Source: Arcanobacterium wilhelmae (GTDB lineage Bacteria > Actinomycetota > Actinomycetes > Actinomycetales > Actinomycetaceae). From it: 64,000 bases of DNA. The notes beneath the pieces are model-generated. The model was given only the letters and a program-made list of their open reading frames with translations. It had not been told where the DNA came from and searched no databases. Numbering within the stretch: the first letter of the stretch is position 1; each line of letters starts with the position of its first letter. The DNA is taken from contig NZ_CP121247.1 of the NCBI RefSeq assembly GCF_029632765.1, positions 744,001 to 808,000 on the forward strand, read 5' to 3'. This document shows, piece after piece, positions 8,900 through 17,670 of this stretch. The position numbers and the translations under genes are program-made.

Positions 8900-9757
8900 G
8901 TGACGAATGAACGTGACAATAGCCAAGACTTCGACGACGCCGTCGATATCGAGCAGTTTGAAGCAGAAACTGACGAAGGAACACAGTCGGCTGGCTGGTT
9001 CTCTCGCCGTAAGAAACACACGGAGAGCGCTCCCGTGAAGCCGCGCACTCACGCATCTGCGGATCCCGCAGCTGCTACGCAGGCCGCAATTGCGACGTCG
9101 GGAACGAACGCACGCATGGGGAAGCGGGGTTACACGAAACTTGAAATTGTTTTGGTGGTGCTACTCGCGATCTGCCTCGTGATCATTATTCGCCAATCCG
9201 GAGCAAATTCGTCTCCCACCTCATTGCCCTCGGGGCATCCTGATATTTCTCAGATGCAGGGGAATCCTGCTGGTGCGGGAAGTAAATCTGCGTCTGCGGG
9301 GCATCAGACGCTCGACGAAAAGAAGGTCGAGGAGTTGAAGAAGAAGCTCGAGGCGAATCCGAAGGATCTGCAGGCGCGCAAAGATTTCGGCAAGCTCTAT
9401 TTCGATGCCGGATTCTATCAGGATGCCTCTGGGCACTTCGATGGCGCCCTTGAGATCGAGCCGAATGATATGGAAACCTTGCTGATCGCCGGTGTTGCGA
9501 AGTTTAATGTGAACGATTTTGATGGTGCTGAGAAGCTCTGGAAGAAGGCCACTGAAGTGGATCCGAGTAAGCCGGAACCATGGTTTGATTTGGGCTATGT
9601 GTATTTGATGCGCAAGCCTGTTGACGAGGCAAACCTTAAGGCCGCATGGGATAAGGTGCTCGAGCTCGCGCCTAATTCGGACATGGCCAAAGACATCAAC
9701 GAATACCGCAAGAGCTCGGGGCCGAAATCAGCGACGAGCACGCAGGGTGCGAAGTAA
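8900..9757 (+). CDS. membrane-anchored TPR protein of the cytochrome c maturation operon (NrfG/CcmI-like role?)
   Basis: 285 residues; GTG start at 8900 after AAGGAG. The first ~75 residues are acidic then basic and predicted cytoplasmic. A membrane segment lies at about 78-97 (IVLVVLLAICLVIIIR). Residues ~140-270 hold about three TPR units (for example YQDASGHFDGALEIEPND). The orientation places the TPRs outside the membrane. TPR proteins NrfG and CcmI hold apocytochromes for heme lyases in System I; System II operons usually lack one. Position as first gene of the ccd/res/ccs cluster, with a start/stop overlap to ccdA (shared TAATG), suggests a heme-attachment chaperone. That role is inferred. 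Confidence 0.7.
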   Translation: MTNERDNSQDFDDAVDIEQFEAETDEGTQSAGWFSRRKKHTESAPVKPRTHASADPAAATQAAIATSGTNARMGKRGYTKLEIVLVVLLAICLVIIIRQSGANSSPTSLPSGHPDISQMQGNPAGAGSKSASAGHQTLDEKKVEELKKKLEANPKDLQARKDFGKLYFDAGFYQDASGHFDGALEIEPNDMETLLIAGVAKFNVNDFDGAEKLWKKATEVDPSKPEPWFDLGYVYLMRKPVDEANLKAAWDKVLELAPNSDMAKDINEYRKSSGPKSATSTQGAK

Positions 9758-10455
9758 TGGAAATCGGAATTGCCGTCGCATTTGTGGCAGGGCTTGTGGC
9801 TTTCGCTTCCCCCTGTTTCCTTCCGGTTGTCCCTGTATTCATCGGGCAATTGATTGGAGGAACGCCAGGGAAGGTATCTCGCAAAGCCGCAGCCGTTCAC
9901 GCGCTGGTTTTCATCGCAGGGTTCTCAGTGGTCTTCATCGGACTATGGGGATCGATCGCACTGCTCGGGAACGTCGTGGGTCAATACGCTCCGGCTTTAC
10001 GGGTGACTGGTGGAGTGGTGCTCATCGTGATGGGCCTGCACATTGCCGGCCTGATTGCAATCCCGTTCCTAGATCAGACAATGGGCGCCGATATGTATAA
10101 CGCGAGCACTCGCGGCACAGGCGTCACACGATCGGCGCTCATGGGCATTGTGTTTGGTGCCGGTTGGACTCCCTGCATTGGGCCAATTCTCGGCGGCATT
10201 TTGGCCCTCGCGTCGCAAAGTGCAACGGCGTTTTCGGGAATCGCATTAATGCTCGTGTTTTGTGCGGGGTTAGGCACCCCGATAGTCGCAGTGGCCGTCG
10301 GCGCTGTTGACGCCCGAGCGCGTTTCGCCTGGTTCACCCGCCACCACTCGGCGATCGCTGTTGTGAGCGGGGCAGCGTTGATCGCGCTCGGATTTTTGAT
10401 GGTGACTGGGTTATTTGGGAAGTTAGTGAATCTCGTGCCGAGTGTGGCCGCTTAG
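9757..10455 (+). CDS. ccdA: CcdA-family thiol-disulfide transporter, cytochrome c biogenesis
   Basis: 232 residues with six membrane helices. The two redox cysteines are in the expected places: SPCFLPVVP in helix 1 and TPCIGPILG in helix 4. CcdA carries reducing equivalents from cytoplasmic thioredoxin across the membrane to extracytoplasmic thioredoxin-like proteins (here the TlpA/ResA gene at 12797). This keeps the heme-binding CxxCH cysteines reduced. The ATG overlaps the stop of the TPR gene, and ResB follows after a short gap. Confidence 0.92.
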   Translation: MEIGIAVAFVAGLVAFASPCFLPVVPVFIGQLIGGTPGKVSRKAAAVHALVFIAGFSVVFIGLWGSIALLGNVVGQYAPALRVTGGVVLIVMGLHIAGLIAIPFLDQTMGADMYNASTRGTGVTRSALMGIVFGAGWTPCIGPILGGILALASQSATAFSGIALMLVFCAGLGTPIVAVAVGAVDARARFAWFTRHHSAIAVVSGAALIALGFLMVTGLFGKLVNLVPSVAA

Positions 10456-10470
10456 GAAAAGGTGAAAGAG

Positions 10471-11910
10471 ATGAGTGACCGCATGGATAACGGCCCTGTT
10501 GATGGGCTTGATGGTGTAAATTTTTCGGCTCGCCAGATCGCGCGTGCCGTCTATGCGTTTTTCTATAACAAGCGCGTGGGTCTGATTTTGATTTTGATCG
10601 TGAGCGTGCTCAGTTTGATCGGCGTTCTCGTTCCGCAGGTGAGTAACGAGGTACGAGCTCATCCGGAATCGTGGGCGTCGTTCCTTGATCGTGTGAGTGA
10701 AGTTTACGGTGGCTGGACTCGCGTCCTCGCGTTCCTCGGGATGTTTACGATTTTTTCGTCGTGGGTGTACTTGGGGGCGATGGTGTTGCTATGCCTGTCG
10801 ATTATTGGCTGCACGGCGCATCGCCTACCGTTGTTGTACCGCAACGCGTTCAAACCTCACGTCAATGCTCGAGGAAGCTTCTTCGAGCGTGCCCGTCTGC
10901 GCGAGGAGTTTTCGACGCCGGCTACCGCCGACGACATCGAAGCGGCACTTCGCGTGCAGACGAAGCGTTGGCACGGGCGCGTTTTGGAAGGTCGCAGCGG
11001 GGAGGAACGTAATTTTTATGTTGATCGTTTCCGCCTTGCGCCCTTCGGTACAGCGCTTTCACATGCTGCATTCGTGATTATTATCTGCGGTTTTGTGGTG
11101 AGCTCAATGACGGGTTTCCGTGATGAGTCCTTCACGCTCACTGTGGGAATGGATAAAGAAGTTGGCCATTCGACGGGGCTGACAGCACGCGCTGAGTCAT
11201 TCCGCGATACGTATTACGATTCGGGCAAGCCGAAGGACTATGTGACCGACCTCGTGATTTCACGGGGTGGGACACAGGTTGCACGCCAGGAAGTTCGAGT
11301 GAACTCACCGATGACAGTCGACGGCGTGACGTTTCACCAAGCGTCCTTCGGGATATCCGGAGTACTCAAGGTTGAGGATGCTTCAGGCAAGGTAGTGTTC
11401 CACGACGGTGTTCCCCTCACTTCGACCACGTCCGACGGTAATTACAGTTTCGGCACTGTCCGAGTCGATGGACTCGATGTGTACGTAGTGGCGTCGGCAT
11501 CTGGCCACCAGAATGCGGATATCCGTGCGGGGCAGGCTCGCCTGGAGGTATACCCGGCGGGGGAGAAGACCCCGACGGCGACGAAGGTCGTTGACCAAGG
11601 CCAGGCAGAAAAGCTTGGCGAGCTCACGTATACATTTGAACGTGAAGCTCAGTACACGGGTATCCTCGTGAAGAACGATCCGGGAACGTGGGTGGTTTGG
11701 CTCGGCGCCGCATTGCTTGCTATCGGAACAACCCTGACGATGGTGTGGCGTCACCACCGCATCTGGGTACGAATCACTCCAGGTGAAGGTGGTGGCACGC
11801 GCGTGCAATTCGCCTCGCATGACAAAGCCGAGCTTGGCTTTGAACGCCAGTTCTCACAATTCGCACATTCGACTGTGGAAATTATTCAAAAGGATGTAAC
11901 CAATGCTTGA
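10471..11910 (+). CDS. resB: cytochrome c biogenesis protein ResB (CcsB of System II)
   Basis: 479 residues from the ATG at 10471; a GTG 9 nt upstream is also possible and both use the GGAAAAGG/GGTGAAAG region. Membrane segments lie near residues 33-55, 85-110, 180-205 and 405-430, with a large extracytoplasmic domain between the third and fourth, the standard ResB layout. With CcsA it forms the System II heme exporter and synthase that attaches heme to apocytochromes outside the membrane. Its last codons overlap the start of the CcsA gene, so the two halves of the complex are translationally coupled. Confidence 0.92.
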   Translation: MSDRMDNGPVDGLDGVNFSARQIARAVYAFFYNKRVGLILILIVSVLSLIGVLVPQVSNEVRAHPESWASFLDRVSEVYGGWTRVLAFLGMFTIFSSWVYLGAMVLLCLSIIGCTAHRLPLLYRNAFKPHVNARGSFFERARLREEFSTPATADDIEAALRVQTKRWHGRVLEGRSGEERNFYVDRFRLAPFGTALSHAAFVIIICGFVVSSMTGFRDESFTLTVGMDKEVGHSTGLTARAESFRDTYYDSGKPKDYVTDLVISRGGTQVARQEVRVNSPMTVDGVTFHQASFGISGVLKVEDASGKVVFHDGVPLTSTTSDGNYSFGTVRVDGLDVYVVASASGHQNADIRAGQARLEVYPAGEKTPTATKVVDQGQAEKLGELTYTFEREAQYTGILVKNDPGTWVVWLGAALLAIGTTLTMVWRHHRIWVRITPGEGGGTRVQFASHDKAELGFERQFSQFAHSTVEIIQKDVTNA

Positions 11911-12760
11911 GTTTTCTCAAATTCTTCTATTCGCCACCGCGATTTTGGTCGCTTTGGCCTTTACCGCCTACGTTTTGCTTACGTTCACCGCGTGGCGTAC
12001 CCGTTCCCAGAAGGTGACCTCTGTGTCTTCGACGTCGGCGGGGAGCCAGCCCAAGGGAGTTGCGTGGTATGCGAGCGGGCTGGTGGTACTGGCACTCGTG
12101 GCGCTCACGGCATCGATGATTTTGCGTTGGGCTGCCACGGGGAAGGTTCCGCTTGCAAACCAGTACGAGTTTGCGACGTCGTTCGCGTGGGGGATGTTGT
12201 TATTCCAGGTGTACTTCAATCACAAATACCACGCGCGGACCCTCGCATTGTTCACCCTTCCGGTGATCCTTGCGATGCTGGTGTACATCACCACACTCAG
12301 CTATGAGAACGATCCGTTGATGCCTGCGTTGCAGAATTCGCCACTGCTCACGATTCACGTGTTCACTGCCGCGCTCTCGTACGGCGCCGCCGTGGTCGGG
12401 TTTGGTGCTGCGCTCATGTTCCTCCTTGCACCGAGGATTTCCTGGCGAGGTTGGCCCAAGCCGGAGTTGCTCGACGAGATTGCTTACAAAGCGGTGGTGA
12501 TCACCTTCCCGCTTCTGACCATCATGATCATCCTGGGCTCGATCTGGGCGAATATTGCGTGGGGCCGCTACTGGGCGTGGGATCCGAAGGAGACTGCCGC
12601 GCTGGTCACTTGGCTGATTTACGGCGCGTACCTGCATGCTCGAGTGGTTCGCGATTGGCGCGGGAATAAGGCTGCGTGGCTTCTCGTGATCGGTTTCGTG
12701 GCGATTATTTTCACGTTCTTCGGCAATTACTGGTTCGGCGGCCTACATTCGTACGCCTAA
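11903..12760 (+). CDS. ccsA: cytochrome c biogenesis protein CcsA (ResC), heme handling
   Basis: 285 residues with about eight membrane segments. The tryptophan-rich WWD motif, which binds heme at the outer face, is present as WGRYWAWDPKETAALVTW near residues 213-230. Conserved His residues flanking it (in the HVFTAALSYGA and GGLHSYA segments) would ligate heme. The protein is shorter than some actinobacterial CcsA but has the complete core. It overlaps resB by 8 nt and uses AAAGGATG as ribosome site. Together with ResB it would mature NrfH and NrfA encoded upstream. Confidence 0.93.
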   Translation: MLEFSQILLFATAILVALAFTAYVLLTFTAWRTRSQKVTSVSSTSAGSQPKGVAWYASGLVVLALVALTASMILRWAATGKVPLANQYEFATSFAWGMLLFQVYFNHKYHARTLALFTLPVILAMLVYITTLSYENDPLMPALQNSPLLTIHVFTAALSYGAAVVGFGAALMFLLAPRISWRGWPKPELLDEIAYKAVVITFPLLTIMIILGSIWANIAWGRYWAWDPKETAALVTWLIYGAYLHARVVRDWRGNKAAWLLVIGFVAIIFTFFGNYWFGGLHSYA

Positions 12761-12796
12761 TGTGGGTCGGCACTGAGAAATATTCAGGGAGACGAG

Positions 12797-13477
12797 ATGA
12801 GCGAGTATAACGACTCCGGGGCTGGACGTGATACCGAGCGAACAACTGGCGCCACACCTGCATCGCAGGGAAACTCCGAGCTAGGTAAGGATTGGCGCGC
12901 GCGCATCCGCGAGAGCAAGTTTGGCACGGTCATTGTGCTGGCAGTGACTGCGGCAATCGTCGTTGCCGGCGCCTGGACGCTCAAAGGTGCGCCGGTGGAT
13001 TCTATGGCGGAGGGAACCGGCAAGGTGACCGCTGTTGATACAGGTGGAGCCAGCGTTTCGCCTCAAGTTGGCGCGACTGTTCCGGATTTCATGGGCACTG
13101 ATATCAACGGCCAGCCCGTGCGGTTTTCGCAGCTGAAAGGAAAGCCCGTCTGGCTGTCATTCGTGGCTTCATGGTGTCAAGGATGTCGTGCGGAGATGCC
13201 GGATGTTGCTTCTGCAGCGAAGAAGTATGCGTCGCAGGGGCTTGAAGTGGTGTCGGTATTCGTTGGAGAGGATCAGGCTGCGGTTGCGGCGTACGCGCAA
13301 CGCGCTGGCCTTGATTTCACGTTGATGCCCGATCCGACATCGGAGGTCTCGGCTCTGTACGGTACGCTCGGGATCCCCTCGCATTTCTTTATTGATAGAG
13401 AGGGGAAGCTCCGCGAGCACCCTGTGGGTGTTCTCAGCGAGGCTCAGATAGTGAAGTCACTCGAAACAATCATGTGA
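12797..13477 (+). CDS. TlpA/ResA-like membrane-anchored thioredoxin
   Basis: 226 residues. A hydrophilic N-terminal ~40 residues is followed by one membrane anchor (TVIVLAVTAAIVVAGAW) and an extracytoplasmic thioredoxin fold. The active site is W-C-Q-G-C within SFVASWCQGCRAEMPDV at about residues 120-136. The cis-Pro loop is LGIPSHFFIDREG. ResA-type proteins reduce the heme-binding cysteines of apocytochromes using electrons from CcdA. The ATG at 12797 is preceded by GGGAGACGAG, and the gene is the last of the maturation operon. Confidence 0.9.
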   Translation: MSEYNDSGAGRDTERTTGATPASQGNSELGKDWRARIRESKFGTVIVLAVTAAIVVAGAWTLKGAPVDSMAEGTGKVTAVDTGGASVSPQVGATVPDFMGTDINGQPVRFSQLKGKPVWLSFVASWCQGCRAEMPDVASAAKKYASQGLEVVSVFVGEDQAAVAAYAQRAGLDFTLMPDPTSEVSALYGTLGIPSHFFIDREGKLREHPVGVLSEAQIVKSLETIM

Positions 13478-13481
13478 ACGA

Positions 13482-13526
13482 AACGGTGGGTTCTGAGCGC
13501 AGGTTTTGCGCTCAGAACCCACCGTT
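13482..13526 (+). terminator. bidirectional terminator between tlpA and femX
   Basis: A perfect 19-bp stem (13482-13500 with 13508-13526) and a 7-nt loop lie between convergent genes. Confidence 0.75.
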
Positions 13527-13571
13527 CATCCGGCGGCCGTGATTATTCGCCAGTCGTCAAAAACTCACCGT

Positions 13572-14813
13572 TTATTCGGCAGCCTTTGTCAGTTTGGCGA
13601 GGAACGGCGAGACCACAAGCTGGTACGTGCCGATGAACTCTTCCACCTGTCCGTTGAGTAGGCGCTTGAATTTGAGCACGGAGGCATCTGGGGCATCGGG
13701 CCCAAAGTTCCCAGATACACCGAATGTGTTGTAAGTATCGAGCTCGTGTTCCACCGCCCAGCGGAACAGCGAACCTTCCACGGGGTAGTTGCGAGCGAAC
13801 TGTACGAAGCGCTTGTCCATTCCGCCGAGCAATCCCACCAGCTCATTTCCACAGCGGAACGCGAGAGCGCCGTTGATCGCGATCTTGTCACCATATTGAT
13901 CGAGAGTTGCCTGAGCTTCTGCACGTTGGGCATCGTTCTGCTCCAAGGCTTTGCGCTGTTGGGCAAGCTCTGTATCGCGCTTGGCAGTGGGCTTGCGCGC
14001 CTCGAGCGTGGCGATGCGTTCTTCGGTGGCTGCCCGATCTTCAGCGAGCTCGTCGAGGTAGCGCGCCGGATGCATGTAGGCGATGCACAGGAATCCATTC
14101 TCTGGCCCAACATCTTTCATCAGCTCGCTGAAAAGTGCGATCTGGTTGTGTGAAAGATCAGCCATTTCGTGACGATCCTGAGCCGCAGAGAACAGGCCAG
14201 TGAACGTTTCCCATGCCTCGGGCCCTTCGAATTTCACTTCCACACCGTAGCGTTCCGTGTTGCGGAAACGCCTGCGCAGAGTTTTCGAGATTGAACCGAT
14301 CGCTTCATCGAAGTTCATCCTTGCAATCGTCTTGGTATAGATGTAGCGAATCTGCACGTCAGAGCGCTCATAGAACTCCGCATCAACATGTGTGAATCCG
14401 TATTGACGCAGAAGGGAATCAGCGTGCGCACCTTCAGCAAGCTCGGCGTGTACAAGCTCAATGTCCTCATAGCGGTTCTTCGCCACGATCGGGTTCACAT
14501 CAAGAGTCAGCACGTTGCGCTGTGCCTTCAGATGTGCTCGCAGGCCGTCAAAGAACGCTTGCACACTGGCGTCGTCGTTCCAATCGAGGGTCGGACCATA
14601 CGTGAGGTGTGCCTTGCGGAAGAGCTTCTTCCACGGCTGGTAGGTGAGCACGCCAGCGCCAACTACTTCTCCGTCTGCCTTCACACCGACGAACTCCGCT
14701 TGTGCGCCGACGGCATTTTTTGCGGCCGCGTATGCGGGGAGTTGGGGGATGAAGTGCCGGCGGTGGGCGATGAACGTTTCGTATTCGGCTCGTGTCAGCT
14801 TCGCGAATTCCAT
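13572..14813 (-). CDS. FemX/FemAB-family peptidoglycan bridge peptidyltransferase
   Basis: 413 residues from the ATG at 14813 (MEFAKLTRAEYETFIAHRRH). A 22-residue upstream extension lacks a ribosome site. The N-terminal FemAB core includes a PQLPAYAAAK segment and the VGAGVLTYQPWKKLFRKAHL strand region. The middle (~240-285) has the two-helix coiled-coil arm typical of Fem proteins (RAATEERIATLEARK). The C-terminal second GNAT-like domain contains SLFRWAVEHELDTYNTFGVSG. Such enzymes use aminoacyl-tRNA to add bridge amino acids to lipid II at the inner face of the membrane. Which residue is added is unknown. Confidence 0.88.
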   Translation of the reverse strand: MEFAKLTRAEYETFIAHRRHFIPQLPAYAAAKNAVGAQAEFVGVKADGEVVGAGVLTYQPWKKLFRKAHLTYGPTLDWNDDASVQAFFDGLRAHLKAQRNVLTLDVNPIVAKNRYEDIELVHAELAEGAHADSLLRQYGFTHVDAEFYERSDVQIRYIYTKTIARMNFDEAIGSISKTLRRRFRNTERYGVEVKFEGPEAWETFTGLFSAAQDRHEMADLSHNQIALFSELMKDVGPENGFLCIAYMHPARYLDELAEDRAATEERIATLEARKPTAKRDTELAQQRKALEQNDAQRAEAQATLDQYGDKIAINGALAFRCGNELVGLLGGMDKRFVQFARNYPVEGSLFRWAVEHELDTYNTFGVSGNFGPDAPDASVLKFKRLLNGQVEEFIGTYQLVVSPFLAKLTKAAE

Positions 14814-15207
14814 GCTCACTATTGTTCCAAATTTCTGGTGGCCGTGGGTGGTCCTCAGGTAGTGCGTTGTGTAAGACATCTAGCACTCGAAACGCAACTT
14901 GCTGGTGTTTGGGCAGACGGACATCACCGGTGAGCAGTAGGGGAGCGCCGGGCGTGAACGGAGGTGGCTTGTTATGCGAGCGACCTGCTCCAATGCGTCA
15001 TCCTCGGCGCAAGAGCGAGACGAGGATATTGTGTAACATTCAACTATGCCTGTGGGTATAGACCGCGTTTTCAATTTTGAATAGTTAAAAGCGAAATTAC
15101 TCTGCCACCGCCCGACGCCGATGCCCGGCCCGCGCCCGCCCGGCCGGGTCCGTGTTCGTCCAGATAGGATGTGTGCGACATGAACCGGCCGCGCGAGAGG
15201 AATAACG
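14814..15207. other. intergenic region between femX and the ydcF-like gene
   Basis: Nearly 400 bp between divergent genes with no credible coding region. The part at 15060-15100 is AT-rich and could hold a promoter. The ribosome site of the downstream gene (GAGAGGAATAACG) is at 15195-15207. No riboswitch-like fold was recognised. Confidence 0.4.
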
Positions 15208-16329
15208 ATGGACGAAGAGCTTTCCCGATTTTTGGTGGTGCTGGCTGTTGGATTGATCCTCCTGGCGTGGGGGCTTGTGCGCCTGGTGCGTGATCGCCGG
15301 CGAGCTGCAACTGGATTGTGGCTGCTCGCGGGTGGTCTGCTGACGTGGGTCGGGCTTGCGGCGCTTGTGTCGGCGGTTTCGCCGGCACTGGGTTTGTTCA
15401 TGTTCTACGGGTTGCTCATCGGCGGGTTCCTGCTGGTCGTTGGGGTGTCGTTGGCTCTGATCGCGAATGGGTATTACGTGATGATGCGATACGGCGTGAA
15501 TTTGGCGCGTGCGCTTCCGTTGGCGGCGGGCCTGGCTACTTTCGCGGCCACGATCTTGATTGTGTATATCAATTCTTCGGCGTTTGTTCGTGCCCTCGAA
15601 TCGGCGAGCCCGCAAACGAATTTGCGCGTGCTCGCCCTCGCGATGTGGTACATCCTGGTGGTAGGCTATGTGGGTTTCAATTTGGTGGCCTACGCCCTTC
15701 AGGCATGGATTCACAGTTTATGGCCGCGCGAGGAGCGGTATGACGCGGTGGTTGTGCTGGGTGCGGGTCTGATTGGCGAGCGAGTCACGCCGTTGTTGGC
15801 GGGACGCTTGGATCGCGGTATCGGCATTGCTCGCGACGCCGGCGCCCGAGTCATTGTGTGCTCCGGCGGGCAGGGCAGTGATGAGGTGATTTCCGAAGCT
15901 GAGGCGATGAGCCGGTACGTGCACGAGGTGAGCGGGGACAAGTTCACTGTGCTGAAGGAGGATCGCTCCACCACCACGCGTGAGAATTTGCTGTTCACTC
16001 GCGAATTGTTGGAGAAGGTAGGAGCGGATGCGCTCGCGGCCGGTGCGGATATGGTAACGACGCCGGAGGGGGATCCGGAGTTTTCCAAGCCGGGCGAGCG
16101 TCCGTTGCGGGTTGCGGTTGCGACGTCGAACTTCCATGCGCTACGTGCGGGCGGGTTGGCTCGTCAATTGGGGTTGCCGTGGCATGTGTATGGTTCGCCC
16201 ACGGCGCTCTACTACATCCCCACGTCGTTCTTGCGTGAGTTCGCGGCGAATATGGTGTTCCATTGGCGCCTGCACGCAGCGGTCGTGGGGCTCTTGACGT
16301 TGTTTATTGCTCTGCTGGCGATGATGTAG
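15208..16329 (+). CDS. YdcF/SanA-family (DUF218) membrane protein
   Basis: 373 residues. Five or so membrane segments occupy the first ~165 residues and one more is at the C-terminus. The DUF218 domain spans ~175-340. Its signatures are YDAVVVLGAGLIGERVTPLL, VSGGQ-like ICSGGQGSDEVISEAEAMS, and DRSTTTRENLLFT, where the conserved S/T-T-R-E-N stretch forms the pocket. Family members are linked to envelope integrity and vancomycin sensitivity (SanA, YdcF, ElyC), but the reaction is unsettled. The multi-spanning N-terminus is the actinobacterial/Firmicute version. Confidence 0.85.
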   Translation: MDEELSRFLVVLAVGLILLAWGLVRLVRDRRRAATGLWLLAGGLLTWVGLAALVSAVSPALGLFMFYGLLIGGFLLVVGVSLALIANGYYVMMRYGVNLARALPLAAGLATFAATILIVYINSSAFVRALESASPQTNLRVLALAMWYILVVGYVGFNLVAYALQAWIHSLWPREERYDAVVVLGAGLIGERVTPLLAGRLDRGIGIARDAGARVIVCSGGQGSDEVISEAEAMSRYVHEVSGDKFTVLKEDRSTTTRENLLFTRELLEKVGADALAAGADMVTTPEGDPEFSKPGERPLRVAVATSNFHALRAGGLARQLGLPWHVYGSPTALYYIPTSFLREFAANMVFHWRLHAAVVGLLTLFIALLAMM

Positions 16330-16359
16330 CAGGCACCCGGTGTCCGTGGTGGCGCTAAA

Positions 16360-16407
16360 ACAGTGAACGTGGCAAGTTTTCCCGAGAAAACTTGCCACGT
16401 TCACTGT
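16360..16407 (+). terminator. bidirectional terminator between ydcF-like and ldh-like genes
   Basis: A perfect 22-bp stem (16360-16381 with 16386-16407) between convergent genes. It contains T4/A4 tracts that can serve either strand. Confidence 0.85.
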
Positions 16408-16419
16408 GTGGGGTGATTT

Positions 16420-17391
16420 CTAGTAGTTGCAGTCGGCGTCGGTCATCGCGCTTTGGATGGCGATCGCGGCGCGTTCTTTGGCCTCTTCTTCCCATGCGTT
16501 GAGGGTGAGTGGGAGTCGCTTTTCCACTCCCGCTGCGCCGATGGCGAGTGGGAACGACATCGCGACGTCGCCGTCGTGGCCCCACTCTGCGCGCAGGGTG
16601 GTTGAGCCGGGAAACACGGTTTTCTCGTCGAGGAGGTAGGAGCGTGCCATGGAGAGAGCGGCTTGCGCTACACCAGCGTTGGTCCAGCCCTTACCGTTGA
16701 AAACGGCGTAGGCGGCGTCGACGACGGCCTGCCCGACTTCGGCCGGGTCGAGGGGATCGACGCCGTAGGTTGTTGGCAGATCGGCGGTTGCAACCGCGCC
16801 TGCGGTGAGGTGGGAGAGGATGGGGAAGGCGGCCATGCCGTGCTCACCGCCCATAAATCCCGCCACAGAGGCGGGGGCGATTCCGACATGGTCGGCGACG
16901 CGGCGGCGCAGGCGTGCAGAATCGAGACAGGTTCCGGTTCCCCACACGAGGTGCTCGGGGTACTCGAATTCGTTTTGTGCGATCCACACGAGGGTATCGA
17001 CGGGGTTTGTGATGATGATGACGGCAGCGGTTTGCGTGTGTGCCGTGATGTCGCCCATCACTTGGCGGATGGTTTCGGAGTTGACCTTCGCGAGAATTGC
17101 ACGGTCGGGCTTGCCGGTGGGATCGTTTGGGTCGGGGAGCATCGAGGGGCCGGCGGCGACGATCACAACGTCGGCGTCGGTGTAATCGGCGGTGGTTCCT
17201 TCGTGCACGTTCACGTTGGTGAGCGTGAGCGCGCCGATGGCCTGGTATTGATCGAGTGCTTCGCCGTAGGCAACGCCTGGCGCAGTATCAATCACAGCGA
17301 TTTCTCCGAAAAGTCCCATTTTCATGGCGTCGGTGAGCACTGCGCTTCCGACGTGTCCGGCTCCTGTAATTACAAGTTTGTGGGGCGTCAT
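16420..17391 (-). CDS. L-lactate dehydrogenase-family 2-hydroxyacid dehydrogenase
   Basis: 323 residues; ATG at 17391 after AGGAGGAAATAG. The Rossmann motif is ITGAGHVGSAV and the NAD-ribose Asp is in AVIDTAPG. TNPVD, GTGTCLDSARLRRR (substrate Arg and catalytic Asp) and GEHGMAAFP (catalytic His) are all present, so the enzyme is probably active. Two places differ from ordinary L-LDH. The mobile loop reads MLPDPNDPTGKPDR instead of the usual QKPGETR pattern. GEHGDSE is replaced by GEHGMAA. The protein may thus be an L-2-hydroxyisocaproate-type or other 2-oxoacid reductase. Confidence 0.8.
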   Translation of the reverse strand: MTPHKLVITGAGHVGSAVLTDAMKMGLFGEIAVIDTAPGVAYGEALDQYQAIGALTLTNVNVHEGTTADYTDADVVIVAAGPSMLPDPNDPTGKPDRAILAKVNSETIRQVMGDITAHTQTAAVIIITNPVDTLVWIAQNEFEYPEHLVWGTGTCLDSARLRRRVADHVGIAPASVAGFMGGEHGMAAFPILSHLTAGAVATADLPTTYGVDPLDPAEVGQAVVDAAYAVFNGKGWTNAGVAQAALSMARSYLLDEKTVFPGSTTLRAEWGHDGDVAMSFPLAIGAAGVEKRLPLTLNAWEEEAKERAAIAIQSAMTDADCNY

Positions 17392-17670
17392 CTATTTCCT
17401 CCTGTATTTTCCCGACGCCGGTGGCTCGGCTGGTTCAAGGTTAACGGGTGGTGTGTGGCGTGTGTGGCCCACGGTCACATCGTGGAGGTCGACTACGGTT
17501 ACCGCAGTTGTGCGGTAGGGGATTATCCCGCGAGTGCCAGTGCCAAAGGTGACGAGCGCCAAAGGCGTTGAGTGAAACACATAACGAGGAACTCAGGAAT
17601 CCAGCCTCCCGCACGTTTATCGATGCCGGCACGAGTGTCTGTGGGCTGATCAGTGCTGTGGCCCTGCGGC
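17392..17670. other. intergenic region upstream of the ldh-like gene
   Basis: About 280 bp between the ldh-like gene and the end of the MarR gene, both on the minus strand. Apart from the ribosome site for the ldh-like gene at about 17395-17403, no clear promoter, hairpin or small gene was identified. Confidence 0.3.
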
